Of a DNA stretch of 64,000 nucleotides, positions 34,418 through 42,514 are shown piece by piece. Source of the stretch: Maricaulis sp048268525 (GTDB taxonomy: Bacteria; Pseudomonadota; Alphaproteobacteria; Caulobacterales; Maricaulaceae); assembly GCF_048268525.1 (NCBI RefSeq), contig NZ_JBLWVH010000001.1, forward strand, positions 124,001 to 188,000. Direction: 5' to 3'. The stretch's first letter is position 1, and every line of letters begins with the position of its first letter. The notes under the pieces are model-generated. The model searched no databases, was not told the origin of the DNA, and worked only from the letters and a program-made list of their open reading frames with translations. A program made the position numbers and the translations under genes.

Positions 34418-35749
34418 TTGAAGACCTATCTTGGCTACGGCACCGGTGATTTTGGCCTGAACATTTACTGGAACGCGCTCTCGCTGATCCTGGTGTTCTG
34501 GTATGCGGAGGTGGTCGGCTTGTCGCCCGACGCCGCTGGCTTGATCTATTTTATCGGCATGGCGTGGGATGCCGTCTCGGATGTCGTAGTGGCCAATCTG
34601 ACCCAGCGGACCCGGACCCGATACGGAACCTACCGGCCCTATCTCGCCATCGGCGGCGTCACTTTGGGAGCGGCTTTCGTACTGTTGTTCTGGGTGCCGC
34701 CGCTCGAGGGCTGGATCTTGATGGTTGCCCTGGCGATGGCGCACATCGTGTTCCGGCTGGCATACACGATCGTGGCGGTTCCCTATTCTGCATTGGCGTC
34801 CCGCCTCAGTTTTGACAGCCGCGAGCGTACCGTCCTCTCCGGCACACGCATGGCTTTCGCATTTCTCGGATTGCTTGCCGTGTCCGGCTTGTGGTTTCCG
34901 GTCGTGCGGGCCTTCGGGGGCGGCTCGGATGTCTCGCCGTCCGGGTTTCTCGTGGCAGCGATAATGGGCGGTGTTGTCGCGACGGTCGCCCTTCTCGCCT
35001 GTTTCCTCTTCACGCGAGAACGCACGCTCGAGACAACCCATGAAACGCCGGCCGATTTGAGCTTCCGGGGGTTCTGGCGGGCCGTGCGGGTCAATCGGGC
35101 CCTGCAAGTCCTGCTTCTGGCAATATTCCTGCAGTCTGGGGCCGGGGCTTCGTTTCTGATTCCGTTGGCCTTCTATATCGAAGCCCATGAGGTTGATTTC
35201 GCCCGCAAGGAAACCGTCATGACCGCATATGCGGTCGCAACCCTGGCATCCATCCCGATCTGGACAGCGGTAATCCGCCACTTCGGCAAGCGCGTCGGTT
35301 GGATCGCTGCTTGCTGGGTCGTGATCGTGACGGGCCTGCTCCTGACGGCCTTCGGTCCGGTCCTGTTCCGGGGCCTGCCCTTGCAGATCCTGCTCTATGG
35401 CGTGGGGTTCAGTGGTTTTGGTGTACTGGTTTGGGCTCTGGTGCCCGATACGGTGGAATTCGGCCAGTGGAAGAGTGGCACGCGCAATGAAGGCGCCGTA
35501 TTCGGCTCGGTTCTCCTGTCGCAGAAAACCGCCGGCGGGCTGGCCGGTCTCCTGGTCGGCGTCATGCTCAAGGCGGTCGGGTATGACCCGGACCTGGCCC
35601 AGCAATCTGTTGAAACGGCTGACAGGCTTGAGCTTTACATGTTCGCGGGGCCGTCGATACTGCTGTTCCTTTCTTCTCTCGTAATCCTGCGCCTGCCATT
35701 GAACCGGCACTTGCACGCAAAGATCGTCGAAGAGATTCGTTCGCACTGA
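34418..35749 (+). CDS. GPH-family sugar:cation symporter
   Basis: An inner-membrane transporter of 443 residues with 12 predicted helices, of the glycoside-pentoside-hexuronide group of the major facilitator superfamily. The N-terminal GYGTGDFGLNIYW, GMAWDAVSDVVVANLTQRTRTRYGTYRPYL and later GTRNEGAVFGSVLLSQKTAGGLAG are typical. It probably brings cellobiose, another glucoside or a hexose into the cytoplasm. TTG 34418 is the only reasonable start, since the frame is closed at 382-384 of that kilobase and has no ATG before the conserved N-terminus. The LacI gene follows after 18 bases, most likely in one operon. Confidence 0.87.
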   Translation: MKTYLGYGTGDFGLNIYWNALSLILVFWYAEVVGLSPDAAGLIYFIGMAWDAVSDVVVANLTQRTRTRYGTYRPYLAIGGVTLGAAFVLLFWVPPLEGWILMVALAMAHIVFRLAYTIVAVPYSALASRLSFDSRERTVLSGTRMAFAFLGLLAVSGLWFPVVRAFGGGSDVSPSGFLVAAIMGGVVATVALLACFLFTRERTLETTHETPADLSFRGFWRAVRVNRALQVLLLAIFLQSGAGASFLIPLAFYIEAHEVDFARKETVMTAYAVATLASIPIWTAVIRHFGKRVGWIAACWVVIVTGLLLTAFGPVLFRGLPLQILLYGVGFSGFGVLVWALVPDTVEFGQWKSGTRNEGAVFGSVLLSQKTAGGLAGLLVGVMLKAVGYDPDLAQQSVETADRLELYMFAGPSILLFLSSLVILRLPLNRHLHAKIVEEIRSH

Positions 35750-35767
35750 CCGCCTTGGGGGCAATGC

Positions 35768-36799
35768 ATGGCACGAATGGTTGATGTCGCCGAAAAGGCC
35801 GGTGTGTCTGTCAAGACTGTGTCGAGGGTGCTCAACAATGAGCCCCATGTGAAAGAGGCGCTCCGAGAACGCGTCCAGGCGGCCGCTGCTGAAGTCGGAT
35901 ATGTACCCAGCACATCCGCGCGTCAGCTGCGGGGAGGGCGCTCCTATTCCGTTCACATGGTCTCCCATTCGGATCGGTCCAGCTATGTCAATGCGATCCA
36001 GTTCGGTGCCGTACGAGCCTGTCAGGCACGCGGATATCAGCTGATGATTTCGCTCTTCGAGCGAATAGAGGATATGGACTGGAGCCAGTTGCACGAGCGC
36101 TTTGCCCGGCTCATGGAGGTCAGCAAGCCGGATGCCCTGCTGCTGGTGCCTCCGTTGTCCAACAATCTTCGTCTGGCGGAAGTCCTGTCCGAATTTGATG
36201 TACGGGTGGCGCGTATCGGCCCGCATGACCTGCCCGGGTCCTCAATTACGGTGATGATCGACGAACAGGCGGCGGCCCGGGATTTGACTCACTACCTGAT
36301 CGACCGGGGCCATACACGGATTGCCTTTCAGCGGGGCAAGGAAAACCAGAACGCCACCCAGGAACGGTTTCGCGGCTACCGCGATGCGCTGGATACGGCC
36401 GGCATCAAATTCGATCCGGCTCTCGTGCTTCCGGGCAATTTCGAATTTTCCTCGGGGCTGAAGGCTGGTGACGACCTGCTCGACCGGGATGATCCCCCGA
36501 CAGCGGTCTTCGCCGCCAATGATGACATGGCAGCCGGGATCGTCATGGCCGCACACCGTCGAGGCGTCGCAGTGCCTGAGCGACTGTCCGTGGTCGGGTT
36601 TGATGATTCCGAGATTGCTGACCGGACCTGGCCGGCGTTGACCACCGTTCGCCAGCCGTTGGTGGAGTATGGTGCGATGGCCGTCGAAAGGCTGATTGAC
36701 TCGCTATCACTCCCCGCGGATCCGCCGAATGCAGCCGTTCTCCTCGAATATGAGCTTGTCGAACGTGACTCCGTGACGGCGCCGGCTCCGATCGGTTAG
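35768..36799 (+). CDS. LacI-family transcriptional regulator
   Basis: A 343-residue repressor. The N-terminal helix-turn-helix (MVDVAEKAGVSVKTVSRVLNN) and hinge helix (TSARQLRGG) are followed by a periplasmic-binding-protein-like sensor domain with VFAANDDMAAGIVMAAH and VGFDDSEIADRTWPALTTVRQP. It is the only LacI regulator in the window and sits in the beta-glucan locus, so it is the best candidate to bind the four palindromes at 13595, 15878, 23334 and 31200. The inducer is probably glucose, gluconate or cellobiose; the sequence does not say which. No copy of the palindrome precedes its own operon, so autoregulation is not evident. Confidence 0.92.
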   Translation: MARMVDVAEKAGVSVKTVSRVLNNEPHVKEALRERVQAAAAEVGYVPSTSARQLRGGRSYSVHMVSHSDRSSYVNAIQFGAVRACQARGYQLMISLFERIEDMDWSQLHERFARLMEVSKPDALLLVPPLSNNLRLAEVLSEFDVRVARIGPHDLPGSSITVMIDEQAAARDLTHYLIDRGHTRIAFQRGKENQNATQERFRGYRDALDTAGIKFDPALVLPGNFEFSSGLKAGDDLLDRDDPPTAVFAANDDMAAGIVMAAHRRGVAVPERLSVVGFDDSEIADRTWPALTTVRQPLVEYGAMAVERLIDSLSLPADPPNAAVLLEYELVERDSVTAPAPIG

Positions 36800-36950
36800 C
36801 TGCAATTGCCGGGTCCAGGCCGGCACGCCTGAACGCGGTTGGGTCTGGCCTTCAATTGGGCGGCTTGTCGGTGCGCGGATTATGGTGTCGAGCGCGGCAA
36901 TTGGCAGACCGGACCCGCGCCGCCAATGCCCGATGATCCCGATCTGCCCG

Positions 36951-36969
36951 GTTCGCATGTCTTGCGAAC
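36951..36969. repeat. Short inverted repeat between lacI and nnrS
   Basis: GTTCGCA and TGCGAAC arms of 7 bases flank a 5-base centre. It stands 152 bases after the LacI stop and 82 bases before the nnrS start. No T tract follows, so it is equally likely to be an operator or a chance palindrome. Confidence 0.3.
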
Positions 36970-37020
36970 ATCTTGCCGCGTCAATGCGCCTCATTCTCAA
37001 ATATCCTTCAGCGACTAGAA

Positions 37021-37034
37021 TTGAGAAATATCAA
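37021..37034 (+). promoter_or_regulatory. Fnr/Dnr-type box before nnrS
   Basis: TTGAGAAATATCAA has the TTGA-N6-TCAA form bound by Fnr-, FixK- and Dnr-type regulators. It lies in an AT-rich patch only 17 bases before the chosen nnrS start, closer than usual for an activator site at minus 41. Confidence 0.55.
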
Positions 37035-37050
37035 TTTTATGGGGTCGCAA

Positions 37051-38229
37051 ATGTCGGATGGTGTTGATCGAGGCGCGCAAAGGCGCAGGTCTTGGCCGGT
37101 TTTCCAGAATGCCTTCCGGCCATTCTTTCTGGGTGGAGCTGCTTGGGCCGGGCTCCTTGTGCCCCTCTGGTTGGTCGAGTATCTGGGACTTCCATTACCC
37201 TTCGCCGGTTCCGGTGTTTCCGGCCATGCTCATGAAATGGTTTTTGGCTTTCTGTCCGCCATTGTTTGCGGGTTCGCGTTGACCGCCATCCCGAACTGGA
37301 CCGGGCGGGCGCCTGTTGCCGGCTGGCGGCTGGCCTTGCTGTTCGGTTTGTGGGGCCTTGGACGAATAACCGGTTTGATGCTGCCAGGTCCGGTGGCGAC
37401 CCTGATCGACGCGGCGTTCCTGATTGTGCTGGCGGCCGTTGTCTTCAGGGAGATCGGGGCTGGCCGAAACTGGCGCAACCTTCCGGTCGCGGGCCTGATC
37501 GCGATCTACGCCCTGGCCCATGTGGCATATCATTGGTCCCCGACAGGTACGCAGGCGATCAAGGGGGCGTTGGCAGTCGCCTGTATTCTTATCGCCCTGA
37601 TCGGCGGGCGCATTGTCCCAAGCTTTACCCGCAACTGGCTGGCGGGGCGGGACAATGAGGCCGCTTCCAGGGTGGTGCCGCCAATGATGGCGTATGACAA
37701 GCTATCGATAGGCCTGTTGGCTGTCGCGCTCGTGGCCTGGGTGCTGTGGCCCGCCCACCTCCTGACCGGTGGACTCCTGCTCCTCGCCGGCATCATTCAT
37801 TGCTACCGACTGCTGCGGTGGCAGGGAGGTGCAACGCTTCTTGAACCGCTGATGTGGTCGCTTCATCTTGGATATGCGTGGCTGCCCGCTGGCCTCGTTA
37901 TGTTGGGAGCCGGGGTGATTGGCCCGACCTTCATATCCGCCAGCGCGGGTCTCCACGCGATTTCCGCCGGTCTCATCGGCTCGATGACGCTCGCCGTCAT
38001 GACGCGCGCGAGCCTTGGCCATACAGGTCGGCAGCGTCGGGCAAACACGGCGACGCTATGGATTTACGGTCTCGTCCATCTCGGAGCTGTATTGCGGGTC
38101 GCGGCGGCCTTGATGGCGAACGACCCGGTGCTGCTAGCGACCGGCGCGATATTATGGAGCGCGGCCTTCCTTCTCTTTGTCCTGGCCTATGCGCCAATGA
38201 TGTTCGGCGCCAGGCCCGTGAAAACCTGA
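37051..38229 (+). CDS. nnrS: NnrS family heme-copper membrane protein
   Basis: A 392-residue polytopic inner-membrane protein with about 12 helices. The NnrS signature is seen at the start (NAFRPFFLGGAAWAG) and in GHAHEMVFGF with conserved histidines, then LTAIPNWTGR and later GLHAISAGLIGSMTLAVMTRASLGHTGR. NnrS proteins are linked to denitrification and relieve nitrosative stress. ATG 37051 is chosen for the GGGG six bases upstream; ATG 37039 in the same frame is an alternative. Its place beside the nar island and its Fnr-type box fit expression when nitrate respiration generates NO. It converges on moaD. Confidence 0.9.
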   Translation: MSDGVDRGAQRRRSWPVFQNAFRPFFLGGAAWAGLLVPLWLVEYLGLPLPFAGSGVSGHAHEMVFGFLSAIVCGFALTAIPNWTGRAPVAGWRLALLFGLWGLGRITGLMLPGPVATLIDAAFLIVLAAVVFREIGAGRNWRNLPVAGLIAIYALAHVAYHWSPTGTQAIKGALAVACILIALIGGRIVPSFTRNWLAGRDNEAASRVVPPMMAYDKLSIGLLAVALVAWVLWPAHLLTGGLLLLAGIIHCYRLLRWQGGATLLEPLMWSLHLGYAWLPAGLVMLGAGVIGPTFISASAGLHAISAGLIGSMTLAVMTRASLGHTGRQRRANTATLWIYGLVHLGAVLRVAAALMANDPVLLATGAILWSAAFLLFVLAYAPMMFGARPVKT

Positions 38230-38260
38230 ACAGATCGACGGATGATGAGTGGTTTCATGG

Positions 38261-38518
38261 TCATCCGCCTGAGAAGGGCGACATGAAGGCGATGCGGTCG
38301 CCGTCTGTGAGGTTGAGAGGCGCGTTTCGTGCGACCATCCTGTCGTTGATGGCGAGGCGCACATGTGAGGCCCGCAGGGCGTCTCGTCCGTGTTGTGTTT
38401 CGGTGATGAGGGCGATGAGGCTGTCGACGGTATCGGGTGCCTGCCGGGTGTGGATGCGGGTCGAGCGGCTCCCGATCTGGTCCTGGAGGGGGCCGAAGAA
38501 TTCGAGTTCAAGCTGCAT
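38261..38518 (-). CDS. moaD: MoaD, molybdopterin synthase small subunit
   Basis: An 85-residue ubiquitin-fold sulfur carrier for molybdopterin synthase. The N-terminal MQLELEFFGPLQDQIG and C-terminal AFMSPFSGG, with the essential terminal Gly-Gly, are present. GGAGG stands before ATG 38518. It begins 5 bases after the moaA stop, in the same operon. Its large-subunit partner MoaE is not encoded in the window, so it must use one made elsewhere. The set serves the molybdenum cofactor of NarG. Confidence 0.85.
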   Translation of the reverse strand: MQLELEFFGPLQDQIGSRSTRIHTRQAPDTVDSLIALITETQHGRDALRASHVRLAINDRMVARNAPLNLTDGDRIAFMSPFSGG

Positions 38519-38523
38519 GATGG

Positions 38524-39543
38524 TCAGCCTCCGGTGGTCGCCATGTCGCGGGGAACGGCGGCCGCCGCGCCGCGCGACACATCGAAGTCATGTCCTTGTG
38601 CCTTTTGGCGCATGGCGGTGTCGAGCATGGCGTCGAGCGCATCGGGTTCACCATTGCGCAGCGCGTCGCGCAGGTCCACGGCGCCATTGCGCCCCAGACA
38701 CATGTAGAGCTTGCCGGTGCAGGTGAGGCGGACGCGGTTGCAGGTGTCGCAGAAGTTTCCGGTCAGCGGCGAGATGAAGCCGAGGCGCCCGCCGGTCTGC
38801 TCGACCCGGACATAGCGGGCCGGGCCACCGGTATTGTCGGGCAGGTCGGTGAGTGTCCAGCGAGCCTGGAACGTCTCACGAAGCCGGGCGAGAGAGAGGA
38901 ACTGGTCGGCCCGGTCGACGCCGACCTCGCCGATCGGCATCACCTCGATCAGGGTGACGTCATGACCTTCGCCATGGGCCCACTCGATGAGGGCGGGCAG
39001 CTGGCGGTCATTGACGCCCTGCATGGCGACAGCATTGATCTTGACCTGCAGCCCGGCGGCGCTGGCGGCCTTGATGCCGGCCAGTGTCTGCTCCAGCCGG
39101 CCGCCCCGGGTGAGGGTGGAGAAGGTGTCGCGATCGAGTGTGTCCAGGGAGATGTTGACCCGCCGGATGCCGGCCTCGGCCAGGGCGGCGGCGTAGCGTG
39201 GCAACTGGGTCGCATTGGTGGTCAGGCAGACCTCCTCCAGACCGGCCTTGCCGATGCGCGCACCCAGATTCCCGATCAGGCTCAAAATATCCTTGCGGAC
39301 CAGCGGCTCACCGCCCGTCAGTCGGATCTTGGTGACCCCGCGGGCGATGAAGCTGTCACACACCGCTGTCAGCTCCTCGAGCGATAACAGGTCCGCCTTG
39401 GGCAGGAAGGTCGGCTTGGCCTTCATGCAGTAAACACAGCGCAGATCGCAGCGGTCGGTGACCGACAGGCGCAGATAGGTGATCTGCCGGCCGAACGTAT
39501 CGACGAGCGGCGCGCGCTGAAGGGTCATGTCCGGCCGGTCCAT
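38524..39543 (-). CDS. moaA: GTP 3',8-cyclase MoaA
   Basis: A radical-SAM enzyme of 339 residues that starts molybdenum cofactor synthesis from GTP. The N-terminal cluster cysteines are Cys32, Cys36 and Cys39 (CDLRCVYC). The second cluster motif is CDTCNRVRLTC, with a further Cys in LYMC. The protein ends in the conserved Gly-Gly (ATTGG). ATG 39543 is chosen because AGGAGG lies 5 bases upstream; a TTG at 39573 opens the same frame but has no ribosome site. It lies 73 bases after mobA and just before moaD, with which it forms a nitrate-reductase cofactor set. Confidence 0.93.
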   Translation of the reverse strand: MDRPDMTLQRAPLVDTFGRQITYLRLSVTDRCDLRCVYCMKAKPTFLPKADLLSLEELTAVCDSFIARGVTKIRLTGGEPLVRKDILSLIGNLGARIGKAGLEEVCLTTNATQLPRYAAALAEAGIRRVNISLDTLDRDTFSTLTRGGRLEQTLAGIKAASAAGLQVKINAVAMQGVNDRQLPALIEWAHGEGHDVTLIEVMPIGEVGVDRADQFLSLARLRETFQARWTLTDLPDNTGGPARYVRVEQTGGRLGFISPLTGNFCDTCNRVRLTCTGKLYMCLGRNGAVDLRDALRNGEPDALDAMLDTAMRQKAQGHDFDVSRGAAAAVPRDMATTGG

Positions 39544-39616
39544 CCGGGCCTCCTGATCACTCTGGCTTGACAATTATCATGTCGCCGCGCCGCCGCAAGT
39601 GACGTCTCGTCGCATG

Positions 39617-40171
39617 TCACGCCAAATTGCCAAAGCCCGCAAAATCATCCGGAGTATTGATATTACCAAAATGACCCGAGTAAGACGGCTTGATCGGCAA
39701 CCACTCGGTTCGAAGGGCGGCGAGCAGACTGCGAACCGATACGGCTTCAGTGCGGTCCGGCAATCCCCCTTGGGCGGCGATGAATACGGGCAGGGGATGA
39801 TCAACCCAGGCGCGGCAACGGGCCGACGAAGGTTGCAAGAGCGGGGTCAGGGTTTCGACACACAGGCCGGGCATGTCGACCGGGATGACGAGGACGCCGT
39901 CCTGACCGGCTTTCCTGGCCAGCTCCAAAGCATCGTATATGGCTTGTCCGGGACCCTCGCCGGGGCGACTGTCTGGAATACCGTCCGGATGGCCCGGGCG
40001 GCCACTGATACGGATTGATCCGCATCCGGTTGACGCCAGAACGGCGCGGGCCCGGTCCAGCAGTGTTTCCCCGTCCAGCTCCAGCATCGCCTTGTCACGA
40101 CCCATCCGGCGAGACTTTCCGCCGGCCAGGACGATGCCTGTCAATTTGAAGGTATCAGCTGCGCGGGTCAT
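39617..40171 (-). CDS. mobA: Molybdenum cofactor guanylyltransferase MobA
   Basis: A 184-residue nucleotidyltransferase that adds GMP to molybdopterin to make the bis-MGD cofactor required by NarG. The nucleotide loop LAGGKSRRMGRDKAML near residue 15 and the metal-binding VIPVDMPGL are clear, with NINTPDDF near the end. It starts inside the regulator gene (overlap of 17 bases), so the two are translated together. The order regulator, mobA, moaA, moaD matches a cofactor operon controlled with nar. Confidence 0.92.
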   Translation of the reverse strand: MTRAADTFKLTGIVLAGGKSRRMGRDKAMLELDGETLLDRARAVLASTGCGSIRISGRPGHPDGIPDSRPGEGPGQAIYDALELARKAGQDGVLVIPVDMPGLCVETLTPLLQPSSARCRAWVDHPLPVFIAAQGGLPDRTEAVSVRSLLAALRTEWLPIKPSYSGHFGNINTPDDFAGFGNLA

Positions 40172-40853
40172 CGATCAGCGGATTGGGTTTGCAGAAACGG
40201 GCCAGGGCTTCGCGGTCGTCAATCTCGACCCGTGCCCCATCCATGATGATGCCGTGTGCCTGTAGTGCGCCGAAGGCGCGGGACAGGTTTTCCGGTGTCA
40301 TGCCGAGGATGGAGGCGAGGTTTTTCTTGCCGTAGGGCAGGGTCACCACACGGTCCTGTCCGGCCTTGTCATGCAGGCGGAGCAAGTAATTGCCAACACG
40401 CTCGACCGCGGTCCTCAACTTGAGATTCTTCATCGATTTCACGACCGAGCGGTAACAAGTGGCGAGTTCGGTCACAATCGCGCGGGCGAATTCCGGGTCT
40501 TCCTCGAAAACTGCCCGGACATTCTGGGACGGGATCAGGAGCAATGCGCTGGCGGTTGCGGTCCGTGCGGACATCAGGAAGGGCAAGTCCTTGATGGTGG
40601 CGGCAAGGATGAAGGTCGAGACCGGTGACACGATTGCCATTGACGTCTCCCGACCGTGGCTGGACGAGAAGAGTTCAACGCTGCCCTCCATCACCAGATA
40701 CAGGAAATCTGCCGGTTCACCTTCGCGGATCAGATCGACATGCGGCGGGATGCGCTGGGCATAGGCGGCGCGCATGAGTTGGTCGAAATGACGCTCTTCC
40801 ATCTTTGAAAACAACGGCAGCTTTCGAATGGTCTGGCGATCTTCGTCGCGCAT
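40155..40853 (-). CDS. Crp/Fnr-family regulator without Fe-S cysteines (NarR/Dnr-like)
   Basis: A 232-residue regulator. The cyclic-nucleotide-binding-like beta barrel covers about 10-125 (LIREGEPADFLYLVMEGSVELF). A long dimer helix follows, then the helix-turn-helix YGKKNLASILGMTPENLSRAFGAL. The N-terminal cysteine cluster of true Fnr is absent; only two cysteines occur (CYRSVV and RFCKP). It therefore does not sense oxygen with a 4Fe-4S cluster. NarR of Paracoccus and Dnr of Pseudomonas are similar cluster-free members that respond to nitrate/nitrite or NO, and gene position before nar supports a NarR-like role. GGAG stands before ATG 40853. Confidence 0.88.
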   Translation of the reverse strand: MRDEDRQTIRKLPLFSKMEERHFDQLMRAAYAQRIPPHVDLIREGEPADFLYLVMEGSVELFSSSHGRETSMAIVSPVSTFILAATIKDLPFLMSARTATASALLLIPSQNVRAVFEEDPEFARAIVTELATCYRSVVKSMKNLKLRTAVERVGNYLLRLHDKAGQDRVVTLPYGKKNLASILGMTPENLSRAFGALQAHGIIMDGARVEIDDREALARFCKPNPLIDDPRS

Positions 40854-40907
40854 GTCGTCTCCGATCTATGCCTTGTCTGGCCGGCTGACGCCCACCTACA
40901 CGCATCC

Positions 40908-40921
40908 TTGACCTACATCAA
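40908..40921. promoter_or_regulatory. Fnr/Dnr-type box in regulator/narK region
   Basis: TTGACCTACATCAA has the TTGA-N6-TCAA core. Its centre is 61 bases from the regulator start and 190 bases from the narK1 start, so it may serve both directions. A TAAAAT hexamer at 40954-40959 is a possible minus-10 element for the nar direction, which would leave a narK1 leader of about 140 bases. Confidence 0.6.
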
Positions 40922-41104
40922 GAGGTGAGTTGATTCACAATAAATGCGCGCATTAAAATCTTCAACATACAAGTTGATATGTGTTCTTCACTTGTTTGCA
41001 CGTGCGGTTGTTTGACGCGCGACAAGTGTTATGGTTCATCGATTAAGTACAGTTTGCTATCAATCCATGACGCCTTCGGGTCGAAGGAGATGCAGGAGAG
41101 CGAC

Positions 41105-42430
41105 ATGCATGTGCTTGACGGGGTAACAAAGGGCCAACAGACGCAGGCGCTGGGGATGAGTACCTTGGCGTTCACGACCTGTTTCGCGGTCTGGACAATC
41201 TTCTCGATCATCGGGATTCGGATCAAACAGGAGCTCGGCCTGTCCGAGACCCAGTTCGGACTGCTGGTGGCGACCCCCGTACTGACCGGTTCGATCAGTC
41301 GCATTTTTCTGGGCATCCTGACCGAGCAGGTCGGCGGCCGGATCATGTTCCCCATCCAGATGGTGACAACCGCGGTCGCCGCCTTCCTGCTGTCGATGGC
41401 CGACAGCTATCCGCTCTTTCTCCTCGCGGCCCTGGGTGTGGGGCTGGCGGGTGGCTCCTTCATCATTGGCATCGCCTATGTGTCGCGCTGGTATGACGCC
41501 AAGTCGCAAGGCACCGCGCTGGGGATATTCGGGGTCGGCAATATGGGTGCCGCGGTGACGAATTTCGGCGCGCCCTTCCTGGTCGTCGCCTTTGGCTGGC
41601 AACAGACGGCGCAGATCTATGCCGGCGTGCTGTTGATCATGGCGTTGATCTTCTGGGTGTTCACGAAGGACGATCCGGTCCTGGTAGCCCAGCGCAAGTC
41701 AGGAACACGCCCGGCGTCTGCCCTGATGCAGCTCGAGCCTCTCAAAGACCCTCAGGTCTGGCGGTTCGCGACTTATTACTTCTTTGTTTTCGGTGCCTTC
41801 GTGGCGCTAGCCTCCTGGCTGCCGCGTTATTATGTGGGCGCCTACGGCCTTGACCTGCAGACCGCCGGCATGCTGGCCGCGGCTTATTCGCTTCCCGCCT
41901 CGATCTTCCGCGCCTTGGGCGGCTGGATGTCGGACAAGTGGGGTGCCCGCTTCGTCATGTATCTCACCTTCATCGTGTCTCTGATCTGCCTGTTCATTCT
42001 CAGCTATCCGAACACGACCTACATCGTCGAAGGTATCAACGGCCCGATCGAGTTCAGTTTTGGCATCGGCGTCCCGCTTTTTGCGATCCTGGCTTGCGGC
42101 CTCGGCTTCGTCATGTCGCTCGGCAAGGCGGCCGTCTACAAGCACATCCCGGTCTACTATCCGCATCATGTCGGGGCTGTAGGCGGCCTGGTCGGCATGA
42201 TCGGCGGACTTGGCGGATTCATCCTGCCGATCAGCTTCGGCATCATGAACGACCTGACCGGCGTCTGGACCAGCTGCTTCATGCTGATGTTCCTCATCGT
42301 CCTTGTCTCGACGATCTGGATGCACCTGGCCATCCGCCGGATGGAACGGCGCAAATTCCCCGAGCTCAAAACCGATACCCATCTCAGCGACGTCCCCGAC
42401 CTCCCCCACCCGGCACCGGCGGCGCGCTGA
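41105..42430 (+). CDS. narK: Nitrate transporter NarK1 (nitrate:proton symporter type)
   Basis: A 441-residue major facilitator protein with 12 helices, of the nitrate/nitrite porter group. The nitrate signature blocks are GGSFIIGIAYVSRWYDAKSQG with GIFGVGNMG, and later LGFVMSLGKAAVYKHIPVYYP with GMIGGLGGFILP. By family split it belongs to the NarK1 type that imports nitrate with protons. ATG 41105 is chosen for AGGAG six bases upstream; ATG 41090 lies directly on a ribosome-site-like AAGGAG, and the frame runs open to 40979. It heads a co-directional run through to the carbonic anhydrase gene. Confidence 0.88.
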   Translation: MHVLDGVTKGQQTQALGMSTLAFTTCFAVWTIFSIIGIRIKQELGLSETQFGLLVATPVLTGSISRIFLGILTEQVGGRIMFPIQMVTTAVAAFLLSMADSYPLFLLAALGVGLAGGSFIIGIAYVSRWYDAKSQGTALGIFGVGNMGAAVTNFGAPFLVVAFGWQQTAQIYAGVLLIMALIFWVFTKDDPVLVAQRKSGTRPASALMQLEPLKDPQVWRFATYYFFVFGAFVALASWLPRYYVGAYGLDLQTAGMLAAAYSLPASIFRALGGWMSDKWGARFVMYLTFIVSLICLFILSYPNTTYIVEGINGPIEFSFGIGVPLFAILACGLGFVMSLGKAAVYKHIPVYYPHHVGAVGGLVGMIGGLGGFILPISFGIMNDLTGVWTSCFMLMFLIVLVSTIWMHLAIRRMERRKFPELKTDTHLSDVPDLPHPAPAAR

Positions 42431-42514
42431 TTTCGCCGCGGCGGTGACGGCCGAACCTCCCCCGGTCGCGACCGTCATCGCCGCAGTCGACCCAACAACA
42501 AGGAAATGCCGACA

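Noticed and set aside
34319..36226. A 635-codon antisense frame across the GPH symporter and LacI genes.
   Set aside because: It crosses two clear genes and a terminator and shows no protein family pattern; its composition (rich in Gln, Asp, Arg, His) is typical of shadow frames.
36999..37032. Direct repeat AAATATC and the TTCTCAA/TTGAGAA inverted pair before nnrS.
   Set aside because: They are short, partly overlap the Fnr-type box and are expected by chance in a small AT-rich patch.
40979..41104. A 42-codon in-frame, cysteine-rich extension upstream of narK1 (MCSSLVCTCGC).
   Set aside because: There is no ribosome site at 40979, whereas ATG 41105 has a good one and fits the family N-terminus. 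The stretch overlaps the presumed leader and is probably untranslated.
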